A stretch of DNA of 43,714 nucleotides, from NCBI GenBank assembly GCA_964349045.1, contig CAYGFI010000018.1:1-43714 (forward strand), given 5' to 3'. The stretch comes from JACJXF01 sp964349045 (GTDB taxonomy: Bacteria; Bacteroidota; Bacteroidia; Bacteroidales; GCA-2748055). Made by a program: the position numbers and the translations under genes. Every line of letters starts with the position of its first letter. The stretch's first letter is position 1. Shown here piece by piece: positions 25,851 through 35,074 of this stretch. Below the pieces are notes generated by a model, which was not told where the DNA came from, made no database searches, and was given only the letters and a program-made list of their open reading frames with translations.

Positions 25851-26078
25851 TTGAAATCCCGAAAATTAAAAGACCATAATCTGCTCCGGAGCAATGCTCA
25901 AACCCTTCGTCTGAATAACTGTGAAATGCAAGCTATTGAAGCATACTGCAGAAAATACAAGGTGGATAACAGATCGAAATTTATGAGAGAAACAATTCTA
26001 ACGGAAGTGTTAAAGCGGTTCGACAGTGATTACCCTACTCTTTTTGAGCTTGAGAAACCAAATCTCTTTTCCAAATAA
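25851..26078 (+). CDS. Small ribbon-helix-helix-like conserved protein
   Basis: This is a 75-aa basic protein with a proposed TTG start. The core LRLNNCEMQAIEAYCRKYKVDNRSKFMRETI has the strand-helix-helix pattern of ribbon-helix-helix DNA-binding proteins, with a DYPTLFEL tail. It resembles a widespread short Bacteroidota protein family of unknown role. It lies 109 bases before a SiaC gene on the same strand, so co-transcription is possible. The DNA-binding role is inferred from the pattern only. The rare start codon is the main doubt; no ATG is available upstream. Confidence 0.65.
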   Translation: MKSRKLKDHNLLRSNAQTLRLNNCEMQAIEAYCRKYKVDNRSKFMRETILTEVLKRFDSDYPTLFELEKPNLFSK

Positions 26079-26187
26079 ATTATTATTATCCTGTTGCACT
26101 AAAGTCGATAATATATTGATTTTAGTATAGGATATTTATTTTTTCAGAATAATTATTTATCTTTATCTGGCAAAACACAGATACATT

Positions 26188-26550
26188 ATGAATATTGAAG
26201 GTACCCGTTCAACGCCCTCTGTTCATATAGAGCCTGGAAGGATCGAGATAAAAGGCCGTTCCATTCCTGAAGACTCCTTTGAATTCTATAATCCTGTTGT
26301 TCATGCCATTAAAGATTATTTCGATAGTACTGACCTGAAAACAGAGATGTATTTCCATTTGGAATATATAAACTCCGGTTCAAAGAAATTCATAACCAAC
26401 ATTCTCTTTAACTGTAATCAGTATTACCAAAAAGGGAAAAATATTATTATCCATTGGCATTTTGATTCTGACGATGAATCAATTCAGGAATTAGGAAACG
26501 ATTTGAAAATTTTAATCCAGATTCCTTTTAACATGAAAGAGATATATTAG
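26188..26550 (+). CDS. SiaC family regulatory phosphoprotein (DUF1987)
   Basis: This is a 120-aa protein beginning MNIEGTRSTPSVHIEPGRIEIKGRSIPEDS (shown in part), with the DUF1987 hallmarks TPSV, a G-R-S-I-P-E-D segment, FHLEYINSGSKKFITNIL and IIIHWHFDSDDESIQELG. In the Pseudomonas SiaABCD circuit SiaC is phosphorylated by SiaB, and only the unphosphorylated form activates a diguanylate cyclase. The INSGSKK segment corresponds to the usual phospho-acceptor loop; the exact residue is inferred. The likely partner kinase in this window is at 954-1466, 25 kb away. No cyclase or phosphatase gene is adjacent. Confidence 0.88.
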   Translation: MNIEGTRSTPSVHIEPGRIEIKGRSIPEDSFEFYNPVVHAIKDYFDSTDLKTEMYFHLEYINSGSKKFITNILFNCNQYYQKGKNIIIHWHFDSDDESIQELGNDLKILIQIPFNMKEIY

Positions 26551-26568
26551 CCTGGAAAAGTAACTGTT

Positions 26569-27138
26569 CTAAATCTTGGTTTTTACAGTTACGTATAATT
26601 TTACCACCATTTCAAAATTCGATCCTGCATTATTTCCATCTATTAAATAGGGTGTGCTGTCTATGTTGTTGATGATGTAGTCATACTTTAATAAAAATCT
26701 CCCCGGAGAATCCAGCCAGGCAAGTACCTTGTTCATATTATCAGTGGTCAGAGTAACATCGTTTTCCTCTCCGGATTCAGCAAGAAGAGAAAGATTAATC
26801 ATATCCATTGACCCTACAACGTAGGATTCGGTATTTTCCTCATTACTGCAAATTAACGTCCCGGTGAAATACATATCATCCGGGGCATTGAAGTTTTTTA
26901 TTTCATAAGTAATTTTACGGATTTCAAATCCTCCAATATTACTTTTAAAATCATTGTATTCTTCACTTGACTTAACATCGATTAACTTTTCACCCAATTC
27001 ACCGTTATTTTCAAATATTTTAATCTGAAACGTTTCCGAAAAATCAGTCTCGATATCCGGAATAAGCTCATTAATAGCGTCACAGGCAGATACAACAAAA
27101 GCCAAAAAAAGAATCGGAAAAAGGAAAAATCGCCTCAT
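26569..27138 (-). CDS. Predicted lipoprotein, unknown function
   Basis: This is a 189-aa protein with a type II signal peptide: MRRFFLFPILFLAFVVSAC, with lipobox V-S-A-C and cysteine at residue 19, followed by D. The mature part is acidic and beta-rich (FQIKIFENNGELGEK, FEIRKITYEIKNF, FEMVVKLYVTVKT) without a recognised domain. It is probably anchored in the outer membrane. It converges on the SiaC gene with 18 bases between stop codons and has no co-directional partner. Confidence 0.75.
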   Translation of the reverse strand: MRRFFLFPILFLAFVVSACDAINELIPDIETDFSETFQIKIFENNGELGEKLIDVKSSEEYNDFKSNIGGFEIRKITYEIKNFNAPDDMYFTGTLICSNEENTESYVVGSMDMINLSLLAESGEENDVTLTTDNMNKVLAWLDSPGRFLLKYDYIINNIDSTPYLIDGNNAGSNFEMVVKLYVTVKTKI

Positions 27139-27575
27139 AATTCACACTTTTATTTTGTTCATGCAAATATAAGTTATTAAAAGACCCCTGGCTCTTTTTT
27201 TTGACAAATGCACATTTCCTTACATGAACAGATTTCTCAAAAATTCATTAATTATAAAAATAGGTCCGGAACACAATAAGTCAAATAACTTATTGAATCT
27301 TAGAACGAGGGATTAATTATTATAAAAAAATTTGACACACAGGGTCTCCAGACTGCATACACTTTTTTGGCAAATAAACTACTTCGTAGCAGAGCTGACA
27401 AGGAATCAAAAAAACTTTTTTCGTTTCGGCAGACAGGCGTTCACCTTGCGAATTTCAATACACTATCCCGTTTTTAGCGGGACAGGCTGTTTTTGAAATT
27501 TGAGTTTCACGAATAAAAACTTTTAACATATCTTTATACCAAGTAATCCTTATCAAAAAACTGAAATCCAACCTA
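27139..27575. other. Gene-free stretch between divergent lipoprotein and TIM-barrel genes
   Basis: This is 437 bases of AT-rich intergenic sequence with no credible gene. It contains TCCCG-TTTTTAG-CGGGA at 27466-27482, beside AGCCTGTCCCGC on the reverse strand (27477-27488). The same 12-mer occurs on the plus strand at 39763-39774 next to another hairpin, suggesting a dispersed palindrome. Confidence 0.5.
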
Positions 27576-28445
27576 ATGAACCGAAGACAAATGATATCAC
27601 ATTTAGCAGGAGCAGCAGCCGTTACGGCAACTGGTATACCCTTTGCCCGGGCTTTCGCCGGAGAAGATCAGGAAATAAAAAAACTCAAGGGAAACATCCG
27701 GCATTCTGTTAGCCAGTGGTGCTATGGAGATATTCCCCTTGATGATTTTGCTGCGGCATGTAAAAAAATGGGGCTTGAATCCATTGAATTGCTTAAAGCA
27801 AAGGACTGGCCGGTTGTCAAAAAACACGGCCTTACCTGCGCTGTAGGATATGCCACCGACATGGGAATTCCCAAAGGATTTAACCGACCTGGTAACCATG
27901 AAAAGCTCATAGCAGATTTTGAGGCAATGATTCCTAAAGCAGCTGAAGCAGGTGTTCCTAATCTGATTTGTTTTTCCGGGAACCGTGAAGGGATGACCGA
28001 TAATGAGGGTTTGATTAACTGTGCCAAAGGTCTCCGTAAGCTTACTCCATTAGCAGAAAAACACGGAGTAACCATCGTAATGGAATTACTGAACAGTTAT
28101 GGACATGCCGACTATCAATGCGATAAATCCCCATGGGGAGCTGCCTTGTGTGAAATGGTTGGTTCTGACAGGTTTAAACTCCTGTTCGACATTTATCACA
28201 TGCAGATCATGGAAGGGAATATTATTGAGAACATCAGGAAATATCATCCCTATATAAGTCATTATCACACGGGAGGTGTTCCCGGACGCCACGAACTTGA
28301 TGAAACACAGGAGTTATATTACCCTGCCATTATGAAAGCCATTCTGGAAACAGGTTACAAGGGATTTGTGGGACAGGAATTTGTACCTACCTGGGATGAT
28401 AAACTAAAATCACTGAGAGCCAGTGTTGAGATTTGCGATGTTTAG
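27576..28445 (+). CDS. Exported TIM-barrel sugar isomerase-like protein (hydroxypyruvate isomerase family)
   Basis: This is a 289-aa protein. The N-terminus MNRRQMISHLAGAAAVTATG has a twin-arginine pair ahead of a hydrophobic stretch and an A-R-A-F-A cleavage region, indicating Tat export. The rest is an AP-endonuclease/xylose-isomerase-type TIM barrel. Metal-site candidates are E in TIVMELLNSYGH, D and H in LLFDIYHMQIMEGN, H in HYHTGGVPGRHELD and E in GFVGQEFVPTW. The arrangement matches hydroxypyruvate isomerase (Hyi)-like proteins, but exported forms in Bacteroidota have unproven substrates. The gene converges on a NIPSNAP protein gene 13 bases away. Confidence 0.85.
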   Translation: MNRRQMISHLAGAAAVTATGIPFARAFAGEDQEIKKLKGNIRHSVSQWCYGDIPLDDFAAACKKMGLESIELLKAKDWPVVKKHGLTCAVGYATDMGIPKGFNRPGNHEKLIADFEAMIPKAAEAGVPNLICFSGNREGMTDNEGLINCAKGLRKLTPLAEKHGVTIVMELLNSYGHADYQCDKSPWGAALCEMVGSDRFKLLFDIYHMQIMEGNIIENIRKYHPYISHYHTGGVPGRHELDETQELYYPAIMKAILETGYKGFVGQEFVPTWDDKLKSLRASVEICDV

Positions 28446-28457
28446 TTAATGTAATCT

Positions 28458-29261
28458 TTACAAATCAGAATAATCGGTTGGATGAAGCAGGAATATTTCC
28501 ATCCCTGAAACGTTATTCTGGTATTTCGGATCCTCCTTCATAATTTTCCAATCAGGATGACTTCCAAAAGCATTCCAGTGTTCCTTTTGTGAAGCCACAT
28601 TTGAAAAAGTTGTCATGTACATCAGGTTTGGCATGGTTGCACCTGATATTACCTCTCCATAAAATACCGCGTTGAAACCAAGTTTCTTAAAAAGACTGAT
28701 CTCTCCACCTTCATTAAACATCTCAACTTTATTTTGAAAAATCTTTTCGGTTGCACCCTGGTAACTTCTTAATTCATAAACTCTTTCAGCAGGAGGTGTG
28801 GAGTGTTCCGGTAAACCGGGTTCAGGCATTCCTTTAAAGGCTTTTAGGAGGATGCTTTCAAAGCGCTTATAGGGAGGATTGTCATAGGCTGCATTGAGGT
28901 AATCTTTCCCGTCAGCCTGAAATTGACTGTCTTCTGACAATCTCCCCGGAAGACTTTCAAATTTATCCAACGATTTCAAAGGAAGCAATACATAAATTCT
29001 TTTACCCGATTCAGTCTCATCATCAATTGGTTTAAAAACGCCCACCCTGGGAATCCCGGCCCGATGCAATGCAGGCAAATATGCTTTTTTAAGAAAATCG
29101 TCCATCCGCTGCTCCTGGGATTCATTTTCATAACTATAAATCTTCAATTGATAAAAACTCTCGCTTTGTGCCTGGAGACTAACTGTAATGATTAAAGCAC
29201 AAACTACTGTTAACCAGGTTAATTTTCCCGGTAGAGATTTTTTGTTTGCTTGATTTTTCAT
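28458..29261 (-). CDS. Exported NIPSNAP-family protein
   Basis: The start at 29261 (MKNQANKKSLPGKLTWLTVV) gives 267 aa with a signal peptide ending in the Q-A-Q region; the ATG at 29288 adds an odd hydrophobic stub. Two ferredoxin-like NIPSNAP repeats are visible: FYQLKIYSYENESQEQRMDD and VYELRSYQGATEKIFQNKV, the second ending HWNAFGSHPDWKIMKEDP. The family's biochemical role is unknown. Such exported forms recur in Bacteroidota next to TIM-barrel isomerase or dehydrogenase-type genes, as here (convergent neighbour), so a link to sugar metabolism is possible but unproven. Confidence 0.85.
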   Translation of the reverse strand: MKNQANKKSLPGKLTWLTVVCALIITVSLQAQSESFYQLKIYSYENESQEQRMDDFLKKAYLPALHRAGIPRVGVFKPIDDETESGKRIYVLLPLKSLDKFESLPGRLSEDSQFQADGKDYLNAAYDNPPYKRFESILLKAFKGMPEPGLPEHSTPPAERVYELRSYQGATEKIFQNKVEMFNEGGEISLFKKLGFNAVFYGEVISGATMPNLMYMTTFSNVASQKEHWNAFGSHPDWKIMKEDPKYQNNVSGMEIFLLHPTDYSDL

Positions 29262-29374
29262 ATAAAATAATTTATTTATTAACAGCAAAGTAAAATATTA
29301 ATTTGTTAATCCCTATGAAAATTTGTGGTTAACGATTCCACCTTCCTCATTAAATATTCAGTCTGAAAATTAAT

Positions 29375-29520
29375 TACCCCGGGGCAGAGCCCCGAGGTAT
29401 CAAATGGAATTCTTAATTTCCGACCCAGAGGGTCGGGGAATTAAACCACTTTTTTCTCGCCTTGCTTCGCCGAAGCTATGCGAAGGCACAGTACGCCGAA
29501 GCGGAACGCGAAGGAGGATT
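29375..29520. repeat. Cluster of palindromic intergenic repeats
   Basis: There are two strong hairpins. TACCCCGGGGC-AGA-GCCCCGAGGTA (29375-29399, one mismatch) and CCGACCC-AGA-GGGTCGG (29420-29436, extended by AATT pairs on both sides) both use the loop AGA. They are followed by GC-rich CTTCGCCGAAGC and GCGAAGGC sequence to about 29516. No coding potential. Together they may also terminate the NIPSNAP or TolC region, but placement suits a dispersed repeat. Confidence 0.7.
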
Positions 29521-29560
29521 AAAAAATCCGTTAATTTATTTGACAGAAGTTAAATAGAAT

Positions 29561-30916
29561 TTACAAATAATCCATTATTCTTCCTGAGATCTGGAGCAAA
29601 GAAATTTCAGCCAGTTTAGTCTGAAATTTAACTGAAATAAGTCGTTCTTCTGCATCAAGTAGGCTCTTTTGAACCTCGCGAAGCTCGAGTCCGGCTAAAT
29701 TCCCAAGTTTATATCTTTCAAGCGCTATCTCAAGGTTTTCCCGTGCCACTTCCAGGTTTTGCTCTTCCAGCCTGAGCAGACGCAGGTTGTTTTCATAAGC
29801 ATAATAAATGTTCAGCAAGTCAGCTTTAACTTCCTGTTCCACCTCTTTGTACTGAATATTCCAGTTTTCGATTTCGATCCGGGCATTACTCATTTCACGT
29901 TTCCGGTTGAATCCATCGAAGATGTTCATTCCAAGAGTAAGCCCATAATTCATGCCATGGACGTTCTGATTGCGTATTTCACCTGTTTCATAACCATTAT
30001 ATGAATATGCGTAACCCGACGACATGGTCAGATAAGGATAAACGCGTGATTTAATTATTTTATAATCCAGCTCTGAAACGACCTGGCTTTTTGATGCAAT
30101 TTGTAAACTCGTATTGGAGGCAAGGGTAAGCACCATTAGCTCATCATACAGAAGGTCTTCGTTAATCTGGATCAGGGAATCTTTAAGTAAAATATTTTCT
30201 CCCGGATCATCGGAAGCCATTAATTTATTCAGTCTGATCTGGGAAGACCGGAGTACTTCATTTTGGCGCGCATACCTTGAGCTGTCGGCATTGAGATAAA
30301 CAATCGATTGTAACAACTCCAGCTTTGAAGCTCCCCCTAGCAGGTACCGCTGTTCGTCGATGCGAACACGTTCGCGTGACAGTGAAACTGCATAAGCCAG
30401 GTTATCATATAGTGTAAGCTGCTGGATATAGTAATTGTACTCCGAAACAAGTTGTGCAACCAGGTTCTCAACCGACATCTGGGTATTGAGCCCTCCCATT
30501 TCAGTAATTATACCAAGCTTCTCGTAGGAGTGATGCACCTGAAATCCTTTGAAAATGGTCATTCCAAGGTCAATCACTGCTGATCCAAAGGTATTATGGA
30601 TCCCTTTCGATATATTCTCACTACCATCGGATAAATTTTTACTGGTTGTATTCAGGCTGCCTCCAAAACGATTGGTTGCAGTGATAGTGGGTAACATGCC
30701 TGCATTCCCTTGTGTGAAATTGTTAATGGCCGTCTGCTCCTGGTTACGGACAACCTGCAATGCAAAATTTCGTTCCAGGCCTGTCTGGATGCAACGACTA
30801 AGATCATATACCTCCTGAGCTTCTGCATTATTCAGGATAAAAAAGAAAAAAACCAGCAAAACAAAACTGTTATTTCTTATCGGCGCTCTCAACTCTGACA
30901 GGATTAATTGGTTCAT
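29561..30916 (-). CDS. TolC-family outer-membrane efflux protein
   Basis: I take the ATG at 30916 as the start (MNQLILSELRAPIRNNSFVL), giving 451 aa; the ATG at 30970 adds 18 residues further into the pump gene. A signal peptide ends at N-A-E-A-Q. Two OEP repeats of long amphipathic helices follow (for example YDLSRCIQTGLERNFALQVV and LEIALERYKLGNLAGLELRE), forming the outer-membrane channel of a tripartite pump. The gene overlaps the end of the RND pump gene by 47 bases in another frame, an unusually long overlap. It is the last gene of the adaptor-pump-TolC operon. Confidence 0.92.
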   Translation of the reverse strand: MNQLILSELRAPIRNNSFVLLVFFFFILNNAEAQEVYDLSRCIQTGLERNFALQVVRNQEQTAINNFTQGNAGMLPTITATNRFGGSLNTTSKNLSDGSENISKGIHNTFGSAVIDLGMTIFKGFQVHHSYEKLGIITEMGGLNTQMSVENLVAQLVSEYNYYIQQLTLYDNLAYAVSLSRERVRIDEQRYLLGGASKLELLQSIVYLNADSSRYARQNEVLRSSQIRLNKLMASDDPGENILLKDSLIQINEDLLYDELMVLTLASNTSLQIASKSQVVSELDYKIIKSRVYPYLTMSSGYAYSYNGYETGEIRNQNVHGMNYGLTLGMNIFDGFNRKREMSNARIEIENWNIQYKEVEQEVKADLLNIYYAYENNLRLLRLEEQNLEVARENLEIALERYKLGNLAGLELREVQKSLLDAEERLISVKFQTKLAEISLLQISGRIMDYL

Positions 30917-33900
30917 TGATAATGCTTTTTGATTCGCTTGAAATAAACAAATAAATAGCGGGTACAACATACAACGTCAGGAAAGTGGATAGAGTCAGTC
31001 CGCCAACTACAGCTATCCCCATCGCTACACGGCTTTGAGCGCCTTCGCCCCAGCCTAAAGCAAGAGGTAAAACTCCGAGAATGGTTGACAGGCTGGTCAT
31101 GAGGATAGGCCTGAATCTGGCAGCGGAGGCAAAACGGATAGCATCAGACTTGTTCATACCTGCAATTTTACGCTGATTGGCAAATTCGACAATCAGAATT
31201 CCGTTTTTCGATACAAGTCCTATCAGCATGATGATCCCGATCTGGCTGAAGATGTTCATCGTAATATTGAAATACCACATAAAGAGTAGCGCTCCGGTAA
31301 GGGCCAGTGGAACGGACATCATTACGATTATCGGGTCTTTAAAGCTTTCAAACTGAGCTGAAAGAACCAAAAATATCAGTACGATCGCTAAAAGAAAAGC
31401 GAACATAAGACTGGAGGAACTTTCCATAAAATCTTTGGAATCACCGGCAAGCGCTGTCCTGAATGAATCATCGAGCACCCTGGCTGCAATTTTATCCATC
31501 TCCTCAAGGCCCTGACTGATTGTCTTTCCGTCTGCCAGCCCACAGGTTACAGTAGCCGCCACAAAACGGTTGTAACGAAATAATTCCGGAGGGGCGGTTG
31601 ACTCCTGCAATGTGACAAAATTATCAAGTTGCACCATATGTCCACCATTGTTCCTGACATATAACGATTTCAGGTCGAGTGGTTTATTCCTTTCACCCCT
31701 GCTTATTTCACCCAGTATCTCATATTGTTTACCGTTCATTATAAAATAGCCGAAGCGTTGTCCGCTAAGGGCCAGCTGTAAGGTTTGCCCGACATTCTGG
31801 GTTGAAACTCCAAGGAGGTTTGCTTTATCCCTGTTAATCACAATCTGCATTTCGGGTTTGGTGAATTTCAGGTTCACATCGGCCATAACGAAAGTGGGAT
31901 TATTGTGAACTTCAGCCATAAATGCCGGAAGTATTTCCCTGAGTTTATCAATGCCGGGAGCCTGAAGCACATACTGAATGGGCAGACCTGCACGCCGTCC
32001 ACCAAAGGTGGATTGTTGGATGACGCTGGCACGGGCACGGGTTTTCTTCCGGAGTTCTGCTGATAACTGACCGGCGATCTCCTGCTGGGATCTCTTCCTT
32101 TCAGAAGGTTCAATGAGCAACACACGTACAAAGCCACCACCTCCCCTGACCATTTGGGTTACTTTATCAAATTCAGGAATAACACTTTCAACCACATCAG
32201 CAACATCTTCAACATAGCTGAGAGTGTACTCGTATGTGGCTCCCTCCTGCATTGTGATACTTATACTCAACTGGGACCTGTCTTCAAGAGGAGCCATTTC
32301 GGCCGGAATACTCTTCCATAAAATAAAAATCAGGAAAACTGACAAAGCAAGAATTATTAATGAACTATACTTATTATTAAGAAAAGAATTGAGTGAATTT
32401 TGATAAGCCTTATTCAGAGCTATAAAAAAATTTTCGGTAATATAATACGCCTTGCTCCGTGTGTGTCTGGTTTTCAAAAGTTTTGTTGAAAGCATTGGCG
32501 TTAACGTAAGCGCTACAAATGAGGAAATCGTAACGGCACCGGCAATTACAATACTGAATTCTCTGAAAAGCCTTCCGGTCATCCCTTCCAGGAATACAAT
32601 AGGAATAAATACCGCGACCAGAGTAATGGTGGTTGAAATTATAGCAAAAAATATTTCGTTCGAACCCTTGATCCCTGCCTCGAGTGGCGTCATACCTTGT
32701 TCAATCTTCACATAAATGTTTTCCATCATAACAATGGCATCATCAACTACCAAACCGATTGACAGGACTATGGCCAGTAATGTGAGAACGTTAATGGTAA
32801 ATCCGGCAATATACATGATGAAAAATGAACCTACCAGGGAAACCGGGATAACAAGGATTGGAATGACGGTGGTTCGCCAGTCGCGGAGGAACATAAAAAT
32901 GATTATGACTACAAGACAAAAAGCAAGGTAAATGGTGCTTTGAACCTCTTTTATTGATGAGCGAATGTATTTTGTATTGTCGAAACCCACATCATATTTC
33001 ACATCATCGGGAAGATCCTTCTTAATGTACTCAAGACGTTTATATATCTCATCCACGATTTCAATATGATTGGCTCCAGGTTGCGGAACAATCGCCGTAG
33101 CAACCATGGGTATGCCATTCACCTTCATAATTCCGCGTAAATCTTCAGGACCAAGTTCAGCGCGACCAATATCACTTACCCGTATGATCTGGTCACCGGC
33201 TTGCCTTAAAATGAGGCTGTTAAACTCTTGTGGAGTGGTCATCAATCCCAGCGCCCTTATGGTAAGTTGAGTATTGGTACCTTCGATACTGCCTGCCGGA
33301 AGTTCTACATTTTCACGAAGAATGGCATTTCTAACATCAAGGGGTGTCATCTGATAGCCTGCCAGTTTTGCCGGGTCGAGCCAGATACGCATGGCATAAC
33401 GTTTTTCTCCCCAGATAAAAACAGCGCTCACACCCGAAATGGTCTGTAGCTGCTCCTTAAATGTAAGTTCGGCTATTTCAGAAAGCTCAAGCAGTGACCT
33501 CCGTGAACTTTTTACCGCGATCATCATAATTGGACTTGCATCGGCATCGGCTTTTGATACCGTGGGAGGATCACAGTCGCGTGGTATATACTGTTGTGCC
33601 TGCGATACTTTATCGCGAACATCGTTAGCTGCATTATCCATATCCACATCCAGCTCAAATTCAACACTTATGCTGCTACGCCCCTGGCTGCTGCGGCTGG
33701 TTAATGTGCGAATTCCGGGAATCCCATTGATTGATTGCTCTAATGGCTCGGTGATCTGTGTTTCAATCACATCCGAGTTTGCCCCCGGATAGGAGGTACT
33801 TACCGATATGATGGGCGGGTCAACGCTGGGAAATTCCCTCACCCCTAGATAGGTCATTCCGATGATCCCGAATAAAAGGATTACCAGCGAAAATACTGTG

Positions 33901-33941
33901 GCCAGAACCGGTCGATTTATACTTGTTGACGATAGACTCAT
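30870..33941 (-). CDS. RND efflux pump, inner-membrane permease
   Basis: This is a 1023-aa HAE1/AcrB-like transporter driven by proton flow. It begins MSLSSTSINRPVLATVFSLV, the usual first helix. Two halves each show the N-terminal helix, a large periplasmic loop and a helix bundle. The proton relay motif is in helix 4 (LSIGLVVDDAIVMMENIYVK, D-D pair). GMTGRLFREFSIVIAGAV and FSQIGIIMLIGLVSKNGILI are further signatures. It lies between the adaptor (ATGA overlap, 33938-33941) and TolC. Substrates cannot be inferred. No regulator gene is beside the operon. Confidence 0.96.
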   Translation of the reverse strand: MSLSSTSINRPVLATVFSLVILLFGIIGMTYLGVREFPSVDPPIISVSTSYPGANSDVIETQITEPLEQSINGIPGIRTLTSRSSQGRSSISVEFELDVDMDNAANDVRDKVSQAQQYIPRDCDPPTVSKADADASPIMMIAVKSSRRSLLELSEIAELTFKEQLQTISGVSAVFIWGEKRYAMRIWLDPAKLAGYQMTPLDVRNAILRENVELPAGSIEGTNTQLTIRALGLMTTPQEFNSLILRQAGDQIIRVSDIGRAELGPEDLRGIMKVNGIPMVATAIVPQPGANHIEIVDEIYKRLEYIKKDLPDDVKYDVGFDNTKYIRSSIKEVQSTIYLAFCLVVIIIFMFLRDWRTTVIPILVIPVSLVGSFFIMYIAGFTINVLTLLAIVLSIGLVVDDAIVMMENIYVKIEQGMTPLEAGIKGSNEIFFAIISTTITLVAVFIPIVFLEGMTGRLFREFSIVIAGAVTISSFVALTLTPMLSTKLLKTRHTRSKAYYITENFFIALNKAYQNSLNSFLNNKYSSLIILALSVFLIFILWKSIPAEMAPLEDRSQLSISITMQEGATYEYTLSYVEDVADVVESVIPEFDKVTQMVRGGGGFVRVLLIEPSERKRSQQEIAGQLSAELRKKTRARASVIQQSTFGGRRAGLPIQYVLQAPGIDKLREILPAFMAEVHNNPTFVMADVNLKFTKPEMQIVINRDKANLLGVSTQNVGQTLQLALSGQRFGYFIMNGKQYEILGEISRGERNKPLDLKSLYVRNNGGHMVQLDNFVTLQESTAPPELFRYNRFVAATVTCGLADGKTISQGLEEMDKIAARVLDDSFRTALAGDSKDFMESSSSLMFAFLLAIVLIFLVLSAQFESFKDPIIVMMSVPLALTGALLFMWYFNITMNIFSQIGIIMLIGLVSKNGILIVEFANQRKIAGMNKSDAIRFASAARFRPILMTSLSTILGVLPLALGWGEGAQSRVAMGIAVVGGLTLSTFLTLYVVPAIYLFISSESKSIINEPINPVRVESADKK

Positions 33942-35074
33942 GGTACAGGATTAACGTTGGGTACATTGGTAATCAGGGTATCAAGCTGAACCGGAATATC
34001 ATGCCTCAACTGCAAGATTGCCGTGGTAAGTAAAGTATCACCAAAATTGAGCCCTTCACGTATCTGGATGAGGGATTCGGTGCGAAGCCCGATTGTAACC
34101 CTGACTTCCACCGCTTTGCCATTTTTATAAATGAATACTTTTTCCCCCTCCATTTCGGGAATTACTGCCTGGGTTGGAATTGCAATGGTATTTTCGATCT
34201 CGGATAATAAAGCCCTTACACTGGCAAACCTGCCCGGTTTCAGTTCTTCGTTCCGGTTAGGATATATCGCCCGGGCAACAATGGTACGCGTGTCCACGTC
34301 CACCTTGGGAGCTACGGCGTAAACATTGGCGGTAAATGATTTTGAAATTCCATCCACAACAAATGAAATTGTAAATCCCGGAGAAACTTCGCCGGCATAT
34401 CGTTCGGGAATTGAGAATTCAACTTTAAGCGGACTGATCTTTACCAATTGGACTATCTTGGTTTGAGTTGTAGCAAAAGCGCCTTCACTGATCATGCGCA
34501 ATCCAATGGTGCCATCAAAAGGAGCCCTCAATTCCGTTTCGGAAATACGGGCCTCAATCAGCTTTATATCGGCTGCAAGCGATTGAAGCTCGGTGGCAAC
34601 CTGATCGTAACTCTCACGACTAATAGCATCACGGTCGAGCAATTGTCGCTGTCTAAACTCCCGTTCTTCTGAAAGTTTATGCTGCGCCTGGAGTTTTAAT
34701 AATTGTGCCTGCAAAGGCCTGTCGTTGATTTTTGCTAATAATTCGCCCTTTTTGACGCGTGTTCCTTCCGAATAGTAAATTCCTACCACTTTACCAGATG
34801 CTTCGAAAGAGAGTTCTACCTCTTCATCGGGTACCAGTGAACCTGTACTGTAAATAAGTTCGCTCATCCGGGCAGGTACAATTACATAACCGCTGGCCAA
34901 CAAGGGTTGTCCGCTTCCACGAGTTTCCTGAGGACGGACACTTGAGCCTGTTTTCAAACCTGAATCCGGATTTAATATCGGCTTAAGTTTGGGATATAAA
35001 ATGATCCCAAGAATAACAACAGTCAGTATTACAAAAATAGAAGTCTTGATTAGCTTTTTTGGTGTCACTGCCAT
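33938..35074 (-). CDS. RND efflux periplasmic adaptor (MFP/HlyD-like)
   Basis: This is a 378-aa protein with an N-terminal membrane anchor (about 10-28, KTSIFVILTVVILGIILYPK). A split lipoyl domain (VVGIYYSEGTRVKKGELLAK and ELRAPFDGTIGLRMISEGAF) encloses a short helical hairpin (about 115-165), and beta-barrel and membrane-proximal domains follow. It bridges the pump and TolC. It is the first gene of the three-gene operon, and its stop overlaps the pump start. It is not a lipoprotein, unlike many AcrA homologues. Confidence 0.94.
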   Translation of the reverse strand: MAVTPKKLIKTSIFVILTVVILGIILYPKLKPILNPDSGLKTGSSVRPQETRGSGQPLLASGYVIVPARMSELIYSTGSLVPDEEVELSFEASGKVVGIYYSEGTRVKKGELLAKINDRPLQAQLLKLQAQHKLSEEREFRQRQLLDRDAISRESYDQVATELQSLAADIKLIEARISETELRAPFDGTIGLRMISEGAFATTQTKIVQLVKISPLKVEFSIPERYAGEVSPGFTISFVVDGISKSFTANVYAVAPKVDVDTRTIVARAIYPNRNEELKPGRFASVRALLSEIENTIAIPTQAVIPEMEGEKVFIYKNGKAVEVRVTIGLRTESLIQIREGLNFGDTLLTTAILQLRHDIPVQLDTLITNVPNVNPVP

